The notes under the pieces were generated by a model, which was not told the origin of the DNA, searched no databases, and worked only from the letters and a program-made list of their open reading frames with translations. Positions 11,161-21,710 of a stretch of 64,000 nt of DNA are shown piece by piece. This stretch comes from Dichetophora obliterata (lineage: Eukaryota; Arthropoda; Insecta; Diptera; Sciomyzidae): positions 53,083,753-53,147,752 of the forward strand of contig OY986438.1 of assembly GCA_963920525.1 (NCBI GenBank), written 5' to 3'. The position numbers and the translations under genes were made by a program. The stretch's first letter is position 1; each line of letters starts with the position of its first letter.

Positions 11161-13477
11161 TTTTCCTTACCTTAAAAAAGAATTTAGCAATCCTATTTGC
11201 ATAAAATAATCTATTTTTTGAATTTAGGAAAAGGAGCTATAAATTTATTGCATTTAATTTTCTCAGGCGACGATATATTCATATCGTTCGTATACTTAGA
11301 TCTATATCAATATTGAAATTATTTTAATATTAATATTATTTATTTTATTTATCCACGTCAGTATTTAATTTGAATTTATGCACGGGCACGAAACAATTTT
11401 AATATTCGTTATTTGCCTCAGTGTACGTCAAAAGATAAGTGTGGAAGACTTTCATAATAATTAATATTTTTTTATAGGACGGTCAACACTTATTTACTCT
11501 GTACACAGCTCTGTTACATAAAATGAGGAATGCAATAAATAAATCCTTTAAAAAACCTGTTTATCATTGGTCAATTTTTCTACAAATTAAAATATGTTTG
11601 TATGGGTTTGTCAATAACGCCACAAACAAATAAGATAGCAGCAGTTCTTTCGATGCCGATACATTAAATAAATTCGCAAGCAAGTTTTATTTTTACTTCT
11701 TTAAATACTAGATTTGTCTTTTACACAACTTTGACAATACTATATAACTTTTTGAGTAACACCGGTTACATCAGCTAGTATTATATAATTTCATAAAAAA
11801 AAATCATAAATAATTTGTCAAGAATATTTTCAAGTTTTAAAAGATGAAACTGTAAAAATCCCATTTCCTTGCACTTCATATATGTACATAATAAAAACAT
11901 TCACTGAATTAAAGTTTTTGTTTTTTTTAACATTTGCTGCTGCAAACGAGTTGAAATAACATACAGAGAACATTGCTTTGACTTATGTGTGTTGTTTAAC
12001 TAAAATATATTCGATGAACAAATCGACTTTCGCTGATAGATTTGCATCAATTTCTTCGAGCATAAGCAAATATTCGAGTTTGGATCGTAAATTCAAAAGC
12101 AAACAAATCCCTTGGAATGCAGGAAGTTGACTCACAATCAGGGTTAGTTGACTGAATGTTGAGATCTATTTGTCGACGTTTCTGAGGATAACACATATGC
12201 CATCCTCCTATGAGAGGTAGTAGAAAATAACTTGGCTTGGGTTTTGCTTTTAGTTCTAAAGTGCTCTGAGTATTGGTTTATAGCATAGTGTGTATATAAA
12301 ACAGTAAAATAACAAATAGTTGATATTTAAATATTGTACGATAGTGAAGTGAACAAATACTGTTGCAAAGTATTCGAAACCGAACTTAAGTGCAGGAAAA
12401 AATACAAAGTGTTTAATAGGAATGTGATAAATATATATGCAAAAATTATTTCGTTAAAGCAAATGCCGAATTAATTTTAAATTTAATAAGATTTCTATAA
12501 ATAGGCTTCAAATTGATTTCTAGCCGCATTTGTTTTTCTGATGATCCTAAAATTCAGCCACAAATCGAAATATTAATTTTAAAACCTGCATCTGGTGAAG
12601 CATCAATTGCTTTAGGACTCTCCTGGCAAATATTCTTATTCAATATTATGTAACTTGTTGCTTTACAAGAGGAACATTTGTGGCTTCGATTGAAAACCAA
12701 GAATGGTTATCATATCAAGCAGCAATTTGCATTATTTTACACCTTAATTTGATTGCTCTGCGGGGAATAATGAGCAGCTTGTTTGCGAAATTCGGTCAAG
12801 AATTCGACCTGAAACCAAATAAAATAAATGCGACGTTACTGGGTTTGATGAGCTTGAAAACACATCAACACTTCTATAATAGGTGCACATAGATACAGAC
12901 AGATACCAGCATCCTCCAACCAACAATCAACTCAATCGTATAGCTTGTGTATCGAAGATAGACAATATTTGCTGCTGGAACTGAGGCAACAAAGTGGGCT
13001 GTGATGATAATGATAATGGTTAGGATGATATTTATGAACAAGCATTATGGACATGTTTCGTGTTTGAAAATGCAGCAAATAATGGTTTTGCATATTCTAA
13101 ATATTTATGTTATATACGCAATCAAGAATATTGATTACTGATATCAATATTTTTTATTGTTACCACAGAATTGAGTGAGAAGAATAGTTTATGTTATTGA
13201 AAGATTTCATTTTGAAATATTTTGAATAATTCATTGGAAATTTGTTTGCTTTTGTGATAAGAAAAAAGAGTTGGGTAAATAGTTGAAAGGTGTAGCAATA
13301 AAAATGAAGACCTTTCGTTCAAGTACAATATTTCTCTATTTTAGAAAGTCAAGACATATCTAAAATTATCAAGACATAGTGACAAATTAATTTATTTCCT
13401 AATTGTTTCTATTTCTCTTATTACAAGAAAACTCCAAACTTTTTCCATTTAATGAAAGACTAATGTTACTCAAGAGA
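11161..13477. other. gene-free stretch
   Basis: No recognisable coding sequence or repeat boundary. The part from 12100 to 12960 has more even composition and includes a TATA-like TATATAAA at 12293-12300, which is discussed as a weak promoter candidate. A 70-codon open frame from 12680 has no recognisable features. Confidence 0.5.
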
Positions 13478-13645
13478 CACGGTGCGCCTTAACCGAAATT
13501 AAATAAAAACGTCTTACACCTAGAAAATTAAAAGAGATACTGAATTTACAACGTTCATAGATGAGAAAAATCAGAAAACTAAAATAATCTGTGGAGAGAT
13601 TTTTAAATAAACCCACATTGAACATTTTTGCGCACGAAGTACGAT
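13478..13645 (+). repeat. left terminal inverted repeat
   Basis: Nearly identical to the complement of 15161-15328, with only a few mismatches. An apparent open frame runs through both arms only because they are the same sequence. Confidence 0.85.
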
Positions 13646-14063
13646 ATTTCAAAAATGCTGGAATCATTTTTTTTTATAATAAATAGAAAAAACAAAATAA
13701 TTTTGTATTAAATTCTTATATTAATGAATCAACATTTTAATAACATTGTCTTGTCGCCATTTTCTAAATCTGTAATCCACGTGAACGTTTGTTACAGCTG
13801 TGTCTAAATATAATCTCACCGAAGAAGTTTCAACTTTTAAGCTTTTAGTAACACAGCTGTTACGCACTCTGATTACATATATCTATATGGCTCCCCCGGA
13901 GAAATATGCACTTTAATACACTTTTGAGCTGAGTACTACCAACTGCTGGTCGTAAACCGATTAATAACCTCAAAACGTTCTTATCGATGTCGACCGGTGC
14001 TATCTGTCAATTGTTTGATATCTAAAAACTGTTAAAACGTGTCTTAGAATTGTTCAGTGAATC

Positions 14064-15003
14064 ATGTCGTCTAAAGCTTTGACTCACAATCAAAATCAGG
14101 GAAAAGTATGTTTTCTGTGTTTTCGAAAACAACAAATGTATATGATAGAGAATCAGTTAAAAATTGACATGAAAAATCACGTTGACAACTATGATGACGA
14201 GCGTAAATTGCCGGCTTCTGTGTGTTGCACGTGCAGAAGAAAAGTGCATACCCGTGCACTTATTGTTATGCCAAGAAAGATGAGCTAAGCAGCTGTGGCG
14301 AATTGAGATCCCCCGAAAATGTTTCATCGCATTATACAAAATGGCTGACTGAAGGAAAAGGTTCAAAAAATAAAGCGAAAGATTATTTCAACTGCATTCA
14401 TCCACCGCTAATTACAACTGTTGGAGGCAAAACATTGCTAGACATTATTCCACCGCCAGAATTACACCTTATGCTTGGTGTTGTTAACACTTTTTTCACA
14501 TATATGTTGAAAGAGTGTGAAAATGAGTCGCTGTCATGGGCAAAAGCTTGTCACGTTCAGCGTGAAATCAGACGAGGATGTTCTGGGTTTAACGGAAATG
14601 CATGCAAAACACTTTTGGATAAAGTAGACCTTCTGCGCCAGTTTGAAAATCTAGCAATACCTAAGTATGTTAAAGTATTTGATGACTTCAAAAAAGTAGT
14701 TTCTGCATGCTTCGGAAATAATCTTGACCAAAATTACAAAGTATGTATAGAAGCTTTCAAAAACAGCTACATGGAATTAGGTGTCAGCGTTACACCAAAG
14801 GCTCATGCAGTTTTTTTTCACGTAGAACAGTTCTGTAAAAAAACGGTGAAGGATTATCATTTTTTGGGGAGCAGGCGATAGAGTCCGTACATTTTGATTT
14901 CTTAAAGTCTTCCTGGGAAATGAATAAGGTTGCTGCGAATCACCTGGATTATCCTAAACACCTTTTGAGCGCTGTTAGTAGATATAATGCTTCACATGTT
15001 TAA
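14064..15003 (+). pseudogene. frameshifted protein of an uncharacterised transposon family
   Basis: Three reading frames follow one another. Frame one (ATG at 14064 to 14288) has paired cysteines, CFLC and CCTC, suggesting an N-terminal zinc-binding region. Frame two (open to 14881) carries a further CTYC pair, then LLDIIPPPELHLMLG, a REIRRGCSGFNGN segment, CFGNNLD and TPKAHAVFFHVEQFC. Frame three (from about 14866 to TAA at 15001) continues with GEQAIESVHFDF and ends ..SRYNASHV. The frame two/three change lies at a T5G4 run near 14861-14869. I recall the TPK-HAVFFHV and GEQA-ESVH motifs from uncharacterised repeat-encoded proteins of arthropods and Hydra, but not a named superfamily. The copy lacks the middle part such proteins usually have between the N-terminal fingers and the PPPELH motif, so it is probably internally deleted as well as shifted. 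It is not expected to be active. Confidence 0.7.
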
Positions 15004-15160
15004 ATTGATGTAATTATAATTAAGTTATGTTACATTTTTAAATTTAATTATTACTAAAATGTTGAAATAATAAAAGTTTAATAGAATTATCTCTTAAAAA
15101 TTATTTATTTATCATTTTTTTCATTCTTTTCATATAAAACAATGCCATATTTTGCCAAAT

Positions 15161-15328
15161 TTCGTACTTCGTGCGCAAAAATGTTCAATGTGGGTTTATT
15201 TAAAAATCTCTCCACAGATTATTTTAGTTTTTCGATTTTTCTCATCTATGAACGTTGTAAATTCAGTATCTCTTTCAATTTTCTAGGTGTAAGACGTTTT
15301 TATTTAATTTTGGTTAAGGCGCACCGTG
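15161..15328 (-). repeat. right terminal inverted repeat
   Basis: Inverted partner of 13478-13645. Homology stops inward of the GCACGAAGTACGA segment, where the two arms become unrelated. Confidence 0.85.
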
Positions 15329-15332
15329 GAGA

Positions 15333-16611
15333 GTATGTAGGTGTGCATTTCGGTAAAAAAATTTCTTGGAGCTTAACGAAAGTCTTTAAAAAAAAATTTA
15401 AATGAAATTCATTATTTGGAAAAGTAGGTACTTTTGTTTCCCGTACACATACAATCATTCGAAGACACTTATGCTATGTGCATACTGAAAGCTAAATGCG
15501 CATTTAGAGCATTTACTATATAAATTTGTCCCTGTTACTCCTACAACGAGAAAAGGGCTGGATTTCGTAAAAAAATAATATAACAATTTAATAAATCATA
15601 AAACTAATTAACTAATTAAAAAAAATAAAATTTTCGGTATAAAAATAGGAAATCTTTTGTAGGCATTTTTTTTAAAAAATTCGTTAAAAATAGCAATCGT
15701 TGGAATTCCAACCTAAAATTGCGTGTTATTCTTTAAACTTGATGCCTTAACTCAACACTAAACTAAAAATATAAAAAATTTCTAGCGAACACAATAAAAA
15801 ATGTAACTGAAAATTTCAGGTTAAAAAAAAAAATTTTCATAAAAATGCTGCAAAAAAAATGCACAGTGTATTTTTCACAGTATTTTTCACAGTGCAGAAC
15901 TTTAACAAACAATTTTTTTCGCAACAACACAGTTTAGGTTATTTTTATAGGCCCTACTGTCATAAAAAGTTTCAAGAAAATAGGATGCACAAAGGTCAGA
16001 TTTTGCTCAAAATTAGTCGAATTGATATGGAATCATCGACATGTATATATCGACATATTCTGAATTCTGGTTTAATATAAGCACGTGACTCAAAAAAAAG
16101 TCCAGAAACTTCTGAAAATGGGTGGGCGCCGCTAAATAACGTGAATTTTAAGAAGTATACAATGATTGTTTGAAATCGAGTCTCCTATTTACGTTTATGT
16201 TATAAAAAACTTTTGATTATAACATATTCTAATGTAAAATCGTTTGCTTAATATAATATAAGTTTTTTTAAAAAATTTGTTCTTTATCCAAAATTGGCCT
16301 ACTTTATTAAATTAACTTATTTTTTCTTTCGCGTTTAAATTAGAAGCTTTTCTAAATCGCTGCAAATTTCTTAAATTTAAATGCTGTAGAATTGCTTGTC
16401 ATTTTATTTAGTTTAGGAAAAATAAAAAAAAACCAAATTGGCTCATCTTTATGATAGAAAAATAAGCTGACTTTTTGGAAAACATTAATTTTTTTATTTA
16501 AATTATTTATTTTGTCTTCTGCTTGTTAACAATGAATTTAAAACATAAATTTGCTTATCGTCAAAGTTTATATCCGCTACTGAATTAAATGCACCTTCCC
16601 TTCTGTTGCTA
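15333..16611. other. gene-free stretch
   Basis: A+T-rich DNA with no supported gene. A short direct repeat of GTATTTTTCACA occurs near 15869-15895. Confidence 0.55.
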
Positions 16612-17100
16612 CGAAGAATGATCTTCGACTAATAAGGGATATCATTCCTTAACATTCGTCAATTTCTCGTAGGAATAACTTCGTAATTTGTTTCATTACA
16701 TTCGTAGTATTTACCAAAAAATTCATTCGCAGATTGACCGTACGCATTATTCGTAAAAGGTACGAAGTTTTAGTTGAGTTTAAAAAATTTACAACTGAAT
16801 CGTTCAGACTGGTTTGTCGAACAATTACCGAATATAAGGAAATGTTTGATTGCAAGGTGGCCGTAGCCTACTAGAAGAGTACGTGGCCCATTATCTAAGG
16901 AACCGCAGTTCAAACCCCAGCTGAACAGAAGGTTTTTTCGTAACTTGGTATTAGGATCATTCGTAAATACATTCGTACAAAATACAATTGGTTTTGTGCG
17001 AATACGAATAAAATATTCAAAATATGTATCAAACTACGTTAATTTTACGAATTCTATGCGTGTCTGAAAATTACGAATAAAATGCGCAGGAAAAATTTTT
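16612..17100. repeat. ATTCGTA-rich repeat with tRNA-like insert
   Basis: Words ATTCGTA, TTCGTAA and TACGAA recur on both sides of a tRNA-like block at 16855-16932, giving a partly palindromic organisation. The boundaries are unclear. It may be a decayed MITE into which a SINE inserted. Confidence 0.4.
16855..16932 (+). repeat. tRNA-derived SINE-like unit
   Basis: GGTGGCCGTAGCCTACTAG resembles a tRNA 5' half with an A box. GCAGTTCAAACCCC resembles a B box and T arm. The same unit, with its downstream CCAGCTNAGACAGAA-like tail, occurs on the minus strand at 35265-35362, which supports a dispersed family rather than a lone pseudogene. Confidence 0.55.
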
Positions 17101-17170
17101 TTAATTTAAGAAAACGTATTGAAAAGTATTTGTGAAACAAGGGAAAATTTAATGGTATCGTAACTTATTA

Positions 17171-17379
17171 GTCCGTGTTCATATCACGCGTTTTTGTTGC
17201 GGTTGGGACGCCAATCTCAAATTTTTTTCGCAAACGTGGCTGAAAAATACTGAATATTAAATAAATAAATGTAATAAATAAAAGTCATTCAAAATTCAGT
17301 ATTTTTCAGCCGCTTCTGCGAAAAAAAACCTGAGAGCGGTGTCGCAATCGCGAGAAAATTGCGTGATATGAAGACGGCC
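17171..17379. mobile_element. 209 bp MITE with ~88 bp TIRs and TTA duplication
   Basis: TTA flanks both ends (17168-17170 and 17380-17382). The left end reads GTCCGTGTTCATATCACGC and the complement of the right end GGCCGTCTTCATATCACGC; homology continues inward to GGCTGAAAAATACTGAAT. The arms make up most of the element. PIF/Harbinger-type by duplication and end sequence (inference). Confidence 0.75.
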
Positions 17380-17399
17380 TTACAGCAACGGGTACAACA

Positions 17400-18209
17400 C
17401 AGGGAAGATAATTCCAAAATTCATTTTGGTACTTAGCTGATTTAAAAAAGTACTAAAAGTACTGAAATAAGATTTAAAATAAAAATTTTAAGCTTTATAT
17501 ATTTTTTTAAAAGCTTACCATATAAAAAAGTATTTTTATAAGTTTGCCTTATAAAAAAGTATAAAACAGACATAACAAAGTTGGAAGTTTCTGAATTAAA
17601 ATTAACAAATTACGAGATTTATATTAAAAACATAAATTACTTATTTAATTATTAATATATTGTATTTTATGCAAGGAACTTTGAATTAGTAACGTAATTA
17701 GTTGATAATACATAATATGTAAGTTTATATCAGGTATGCATTTTTTAATCTTATAATTCTTTATCATCAATATTTTTGATTTTTTTTTAATACCTCTTGA
17801 GAAATTTTAATATTAGTTTAATGAAGCAGTACGCTCCATTTGATTATTAAAGGTCTTTTGTATGTATTAATCTTAAAAGGGTGCTTACTTAAAGCCTATT
17901 TTGACATTTTGTTTTGAATAAAGTTTGATATAAAAAATACGTTTAACGTTGGCCGAAGAAAAAGTTATGTAAAGTAATCACTCGATAATTTTATATTTAT
18001 TACCACACATAAGTTAATAATTTCTTTTTTTAATTGCACCAACTTTAGCCTCAAACTCTGCCATCTTAAAATGTTTAATTAATTTTTAATAGTACTGTTT
18101 TTAGACAAAATTTGTAAAAAGTACTGAGGCCATCGCGGGGTTACTGCGGTACTTTTGAAAAGTGAAAAGTACTGAATTAAGTACTTAAGTACTGAATTTG
18201 TCATCCCTG
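17400..18209. mobile_element. 810 bp non-autonomous hAT-type element
   Basis: The element starts CAGGGAAGATAA and ends TTTGTCATCCCTG. Internally both sides carry repeated AAGTACT/AGTACTG words. The flanking 8-mers GTACAACA (17392-17399) and GTAAAACA (18210-18217) match at 7 of 8 positions. No transposase is present. Confidence 0.7.
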
Positions 18210-18217
18210 GTAAAACA

Positions 18218-19790
18218 TAATATTTAAAAATGAATGGTTTAGCTCAGCTTTATTTATAAATAATCCTTAAAAAGTATTTTTGTATGCTCTTTAAAATATA
18301 TTAAATACATAATGAACATATCGTCACATGGAATTAAAATCTTTACTTAAAATTCAAAATCGTCTTTTTGATTGATTATGATGCACCTTATCAAAATACA
18401 TGTTTTGCAAAATTTGACAAAGTTCTCAAAGCTCTAAGCTTAAGCACAACTTACAATCTAGAAAGTTTTTTGCTTCTCTCTTAAAATTGTTTAATATATA
18501 CTTACGGCTTTTTTGATTTAATATGAAGATATAAAACAAATTTTCACTGTCTAGAGGGTTGGCAAGTGCCCCCCCCCCCTGTAGACGCCAATGTTCTCCA
18601 TGCATTCCAAGTAGTATAGTGAGGACTTTCGGATCTGAGAAGATATGCCATTGATGTTTTGGGTATTCAATTACAAACGAAATCTTTGACAAAGTTATGG
18701 AAGTGTAAAAGGTTATTTCCGAATACAGAAATAAAAGAAAGGGTCATTCGCATTAAAAAATACACTTATATTAAAACAATTTAAACGCTACCAAGACCTA
18801 TGGACTAATGATGGCGTAATTTCTTATTTATAAAACCATTTAATAACTCAGTCAATTTTCATCCAATTTTCATAAATGAACATTAATTTTATTTCTAATA
18901 AAAAGTTTTTCAGAAAATTATTACGTTTGTTGTAGATTTTAACAAAACTTTGGCAGAAATCCTTAAAGTTGAAAAAGTTGGAAAAATAAATTTTAGGTTT
19001 GGCCAATTATAACTCAAAAAGTTATTTTTAAAGTTCTAAGGATATGTACATTTTTTTAAAGCTTTGTTTTAAATCTTTCGAAAACCGTTTTAAAGTTGAA
19101 GATCGTTTAAAAAATTGCTGAGCTAATGGTTTTTTAATGCGTCAAGTACATAAAAATTGGTTTTTTAACGCATTCAAAATTTCAGGTATAGTGTAATTAA
19201 TATTCTCGAAAATGTCTACAACCTGTGATATCCTTTTTTGTGAAATGTACATTAATTTTTTTTTTGTAGCACCGTGTTATTTACGATATTTTCTAAATTT
19301 AATAAAAATGTTATGATTTTTTATATTTTAGAAAAATTAAACAATTATTTAAGAATGAAAACTAAAAATATTTAAAAATATCAAATAATATTTCACTTTA
19401 TTATAAACATAAAAATATAAACGTAAATAAGTTAAACAAAACAAACAACATAAATATATATTTTAAAAAAATTTAAAAAGAAAAACTAATTCAAATAAAT
19501 TAGTTAGCTGTTAGTAAAAAGCATGATGTGAATAAAATATTCCTTTAATGGTAAAAAACTATGGTATAGTTAAATAACTATAGTACAGTAATAAAATTAT
19601 TGCTACTTTCAAAATTCCATGAAAGTTGAACAACCTAGTAGAGAGAGTCTTTTAAGATCACAGCAAAAACACGCTAAAAAATAGACTTTCAAAGTGTATG
19701 GAGAGATAAAAAAGAACAGGGTGATTTCGATAATATGAAAAACCATCGTTTACATTGCAATTGCATTTGTAGTTGCTAAAAATTTTTATA
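18218..19790. other. gene-free stretch with one MITE-end fragment
   Basis: No gene is supported. At 18571-18596 a C-run followed by CTGTAGACGCCAATG resembles the right end of the hAT family at 31533 and 36711 (CCCCGCTTCCGACGCCAATG). It may be a decayed or related end. The rest is A+T-rich without recognisable structure. Confidence 0.45.
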
Positions 19791-19814
19791 TTTTCTTGTG
19801 AATAAAATCCCGGG

Positions 19815-19895
19815 GCTTAGGGTTTGTAAATTCATAATGGCCCTGTACTGGCCTAAGTGTAAGAGTCGTCTACCGACTCAGCCACCTGTACCTAG
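19815..19895 (-). repeat. tRNA-like SINE head, minus strand
   Basis: On the minus strand GTGGCTGAGTCGGTAGACG matches the tRNA A-box pattern well. A B box is not clear. Probably a tRNA-derived repeat fragment. Confidence 0.35.
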
Positions 19896-20185
19896 GGTTT
19901 TTAATCCCGGGATTCCGGTACTAGAAATTTGTTTGGGATCCTGGGATTGAGAGCCTTACTCTGTGTGTCTAAGGAATTAACTAGTGTAAATGCGTTATGC
20001 AGGAAGGACCTTTAAATGGTCCCGAGCAATGAATGTAGAGCCTTTTCCTTGTTGTGGCTTGCTGTGATGTCGACAAAAGTGAAGAATCAATGTTGCTACT
20101 AGGGAAGTCAATCCCGGGATCCCGGAAGATTTAAGCCCTTTAAATCCCGAGATTTTCTTTCCGGAATCCCGGGATTTTTAAATAA
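19892..20185. repeat. two short MITE remnants with AATCCCGGGAT ends
   Basis: One copy (about 19892-19968) runs from AGGGTTTTTAATCCCGGG to GGGATTGAGAGCCTT. The other (about 20098-20185) runs from AGGGAAGTCAATCCCGGG to GGAATCCCGGGATTTTTAA. Both have inverted G+C-rich ends in A+T-rich DNA and probably belong to one family. Confidence 0.4.
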
Positions 20186-20248
20186 AAGATTTCTATTACA
20201 ATATTAATGTAAATATAACCATTTCAATTTATGTTGATATGAATATTT

Positions 20249-21211
20249 AATTTTTTTTTTTTTTTAGACTGAACCAACGCTCAGGGGATGCCCCCTATAA
20301 ATGCGTAAGCATTGTGTTGATTCGGAAGATGGGTGATAGTTAGTTAGAGGGTGGATAGATGGAGTAGTGAATATTTGTTTTAAATTTGCACAGCTCAAAA
20401 CTGCCAGGAAGCACGCTCGCAGGGAGACTATTCCACAACTTAACCGTGCGATTAAAGAACGAATTATCACGGTAATGCGATGTTCTATTGGGCATCGATG
20501 CAATGGTAAAAGGGTGGGCTTGGACAGCTGCCCGAGTAGACCTGGGAAACACACGAGCTGGTGGCGTCAGGCCATGTATCTCCCTTAAACACTTCCCATG
20601 GTAATACCTATACAGTAGGCTTAGGCAACCAACATTGCGTCGATGCTCAAGAAAGTTGGGCGAGAATGAAATACTTTCATCCCCTATCAAATATTTCGCA
20701 CCACGTTGAATTCGATCCAGAGCTCCAAATAAGATCTTGAAGCCCCTGCGTAAATGTGCGAATTGTACTCCATTTTCGGCCTTATATATGAGGTGTAGAT
20801 CATGCGAAGATCAGCTGAAGTGAAATATTTTTTGCACCGTTTTAGAAAATCTAGCCACTTGCCCGCTTCTTTCGACACATCGAAAATATGATCATTCCAA
20901 CGAAGATCAAATCTGATCGATATGCCCAGAACGTCAAGAGCGGCTGATTCCACAAGATCCACACCATTCATATTGAGGGGTGCTAAGGGGCAATCCATCC
21001 GCTTGTGGGTTAACAGGCAGCACTGAGTCTTGCTTGCATTGAACTCTACTCTATTAGCAAGACCCCACTCGGAGATTTTTTGTAGATCATTTAGGAGTGT
21101 GTCATTCATATTTTGCCTTTTTCTCTTAATCTCCATAGAGCTTGGGCGTTTACTAAATGAATACGAATGACAAATGCTGCTGTCGTCCTGGAAAAGCCTT
21201 TTATTGAGGCT
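20249..21211 (-). pseudogene. 5'-truncated LINE (non-LTR retrotransposon) reverse transcriptase fragment
   Basis: The minus strand encodes the end of a reverse transcriptase. A QDDSSIC motif near 21180-21200 corresponds to the FADD-type catalytic box, with the usual Ala replaced by Gln. It is followed by NDLQKISEWG, NASKTQC and DVLGI segments (21136-20687). After a frameshift near 20690 come SLLYRYYHGKC, PPARVFPRSTR and the C-terminal FFNRTVKLWNSLP. The latter is typical of Jockey/CR1-like LINEs. A T-tract at 20249-20265 is the poly(A) tail of the minus-strand copy. The 5' part, including the endonuclease and most of the palm, is missing, as expected from truncated target-primed insertion. 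Confidence 0.8.
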
Positions 21212-21251
21212 TTTTTTTAATATAGAACTGGAAAAGCCTTTTATTGAGGCT
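21188..21251 (+). repeat. 24 bp direct repeat at LINE 5' breakpoint
   Basis: The segment beginning CTGGAAAAGCCTTTTATTG occurs at 21188-21211 and again, identically, at 21228-21251, with 16 bp between. It lies exactly where the LINE coding homology ends. Confidence 0.75.
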
Positions 21252-21252
21252 G

Positions 21253-21525
21253 AAAAAGATTATTAGGACTATGAGTGTAAATCACTGGAGCAAAGTCTTT
21301 GCAAAGTTTTAGAAGAATTTGTAACATCGAGAAGTCAGCTATGTATTTCAAAATTGTCAGATATTCTGACTTAGGAAATAATTTTGTTATGTGGTGAAGG
21401 CAATCGTTATCGAAACTTACAAATTGCTTGATTATCGCACAACTATTTCTCTAAATAGCATAGAATCAGAACGGTGTTTCTCTTCAGCGGGTTATTTTTG
21501 TAATAACCCTTCACTGGCACACCTG
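21253..21525 (+). pseudogene. hAT transposase C-terminal remnant
   Basis: An open segment contains SIESERCFSSAGYF, which matches the hAT dimerisation-domain signature (N-S-ER-FS-AG). The surrounding frame is short and soon interrupted. The rest of the transposase is absent. Function is lost. Confidence 0.55.
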
Positions 21526-21710
21526 GTCTGTGGGACCAAAAACAAAAAACATAAGAGTATATTTCTCTTATTATTCAGTTATAAATTCAATTCAATTTAG
21601 TTCAATTATTCAAAATAATTCCAAAATTTCTTTCTAAATAGGAAAAAAGAACTTTATTTAAGACGTTCTTAAAAAAAACAACATTCATTTCTAACTATAT
21701 TCATTAAAAC

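Larger units (their letters stand above)
13478..15328. mobile_element. long-TIR DNA transposon of unclassified family
   Basis: The element is 1851 bp. The arms 13478-13645 and 15161-15328 are inverted copies, nearly identical for about 168 bp, starting CACGGTGCGCCTTAACC. GAGA flanks both ends (13474-13477 and 15329-15332), a possible 4 bp target duplication. Between the arms is a frameshifted gene whose product I recall only as uncharacterised repeat-encoded proteins in arthropods and cnidarians. The long TIRs and internal gene mark it as a DNA transposon, though the copy is broken. The superfamily could not be assigned from the sequence. Confidence 0.8.
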
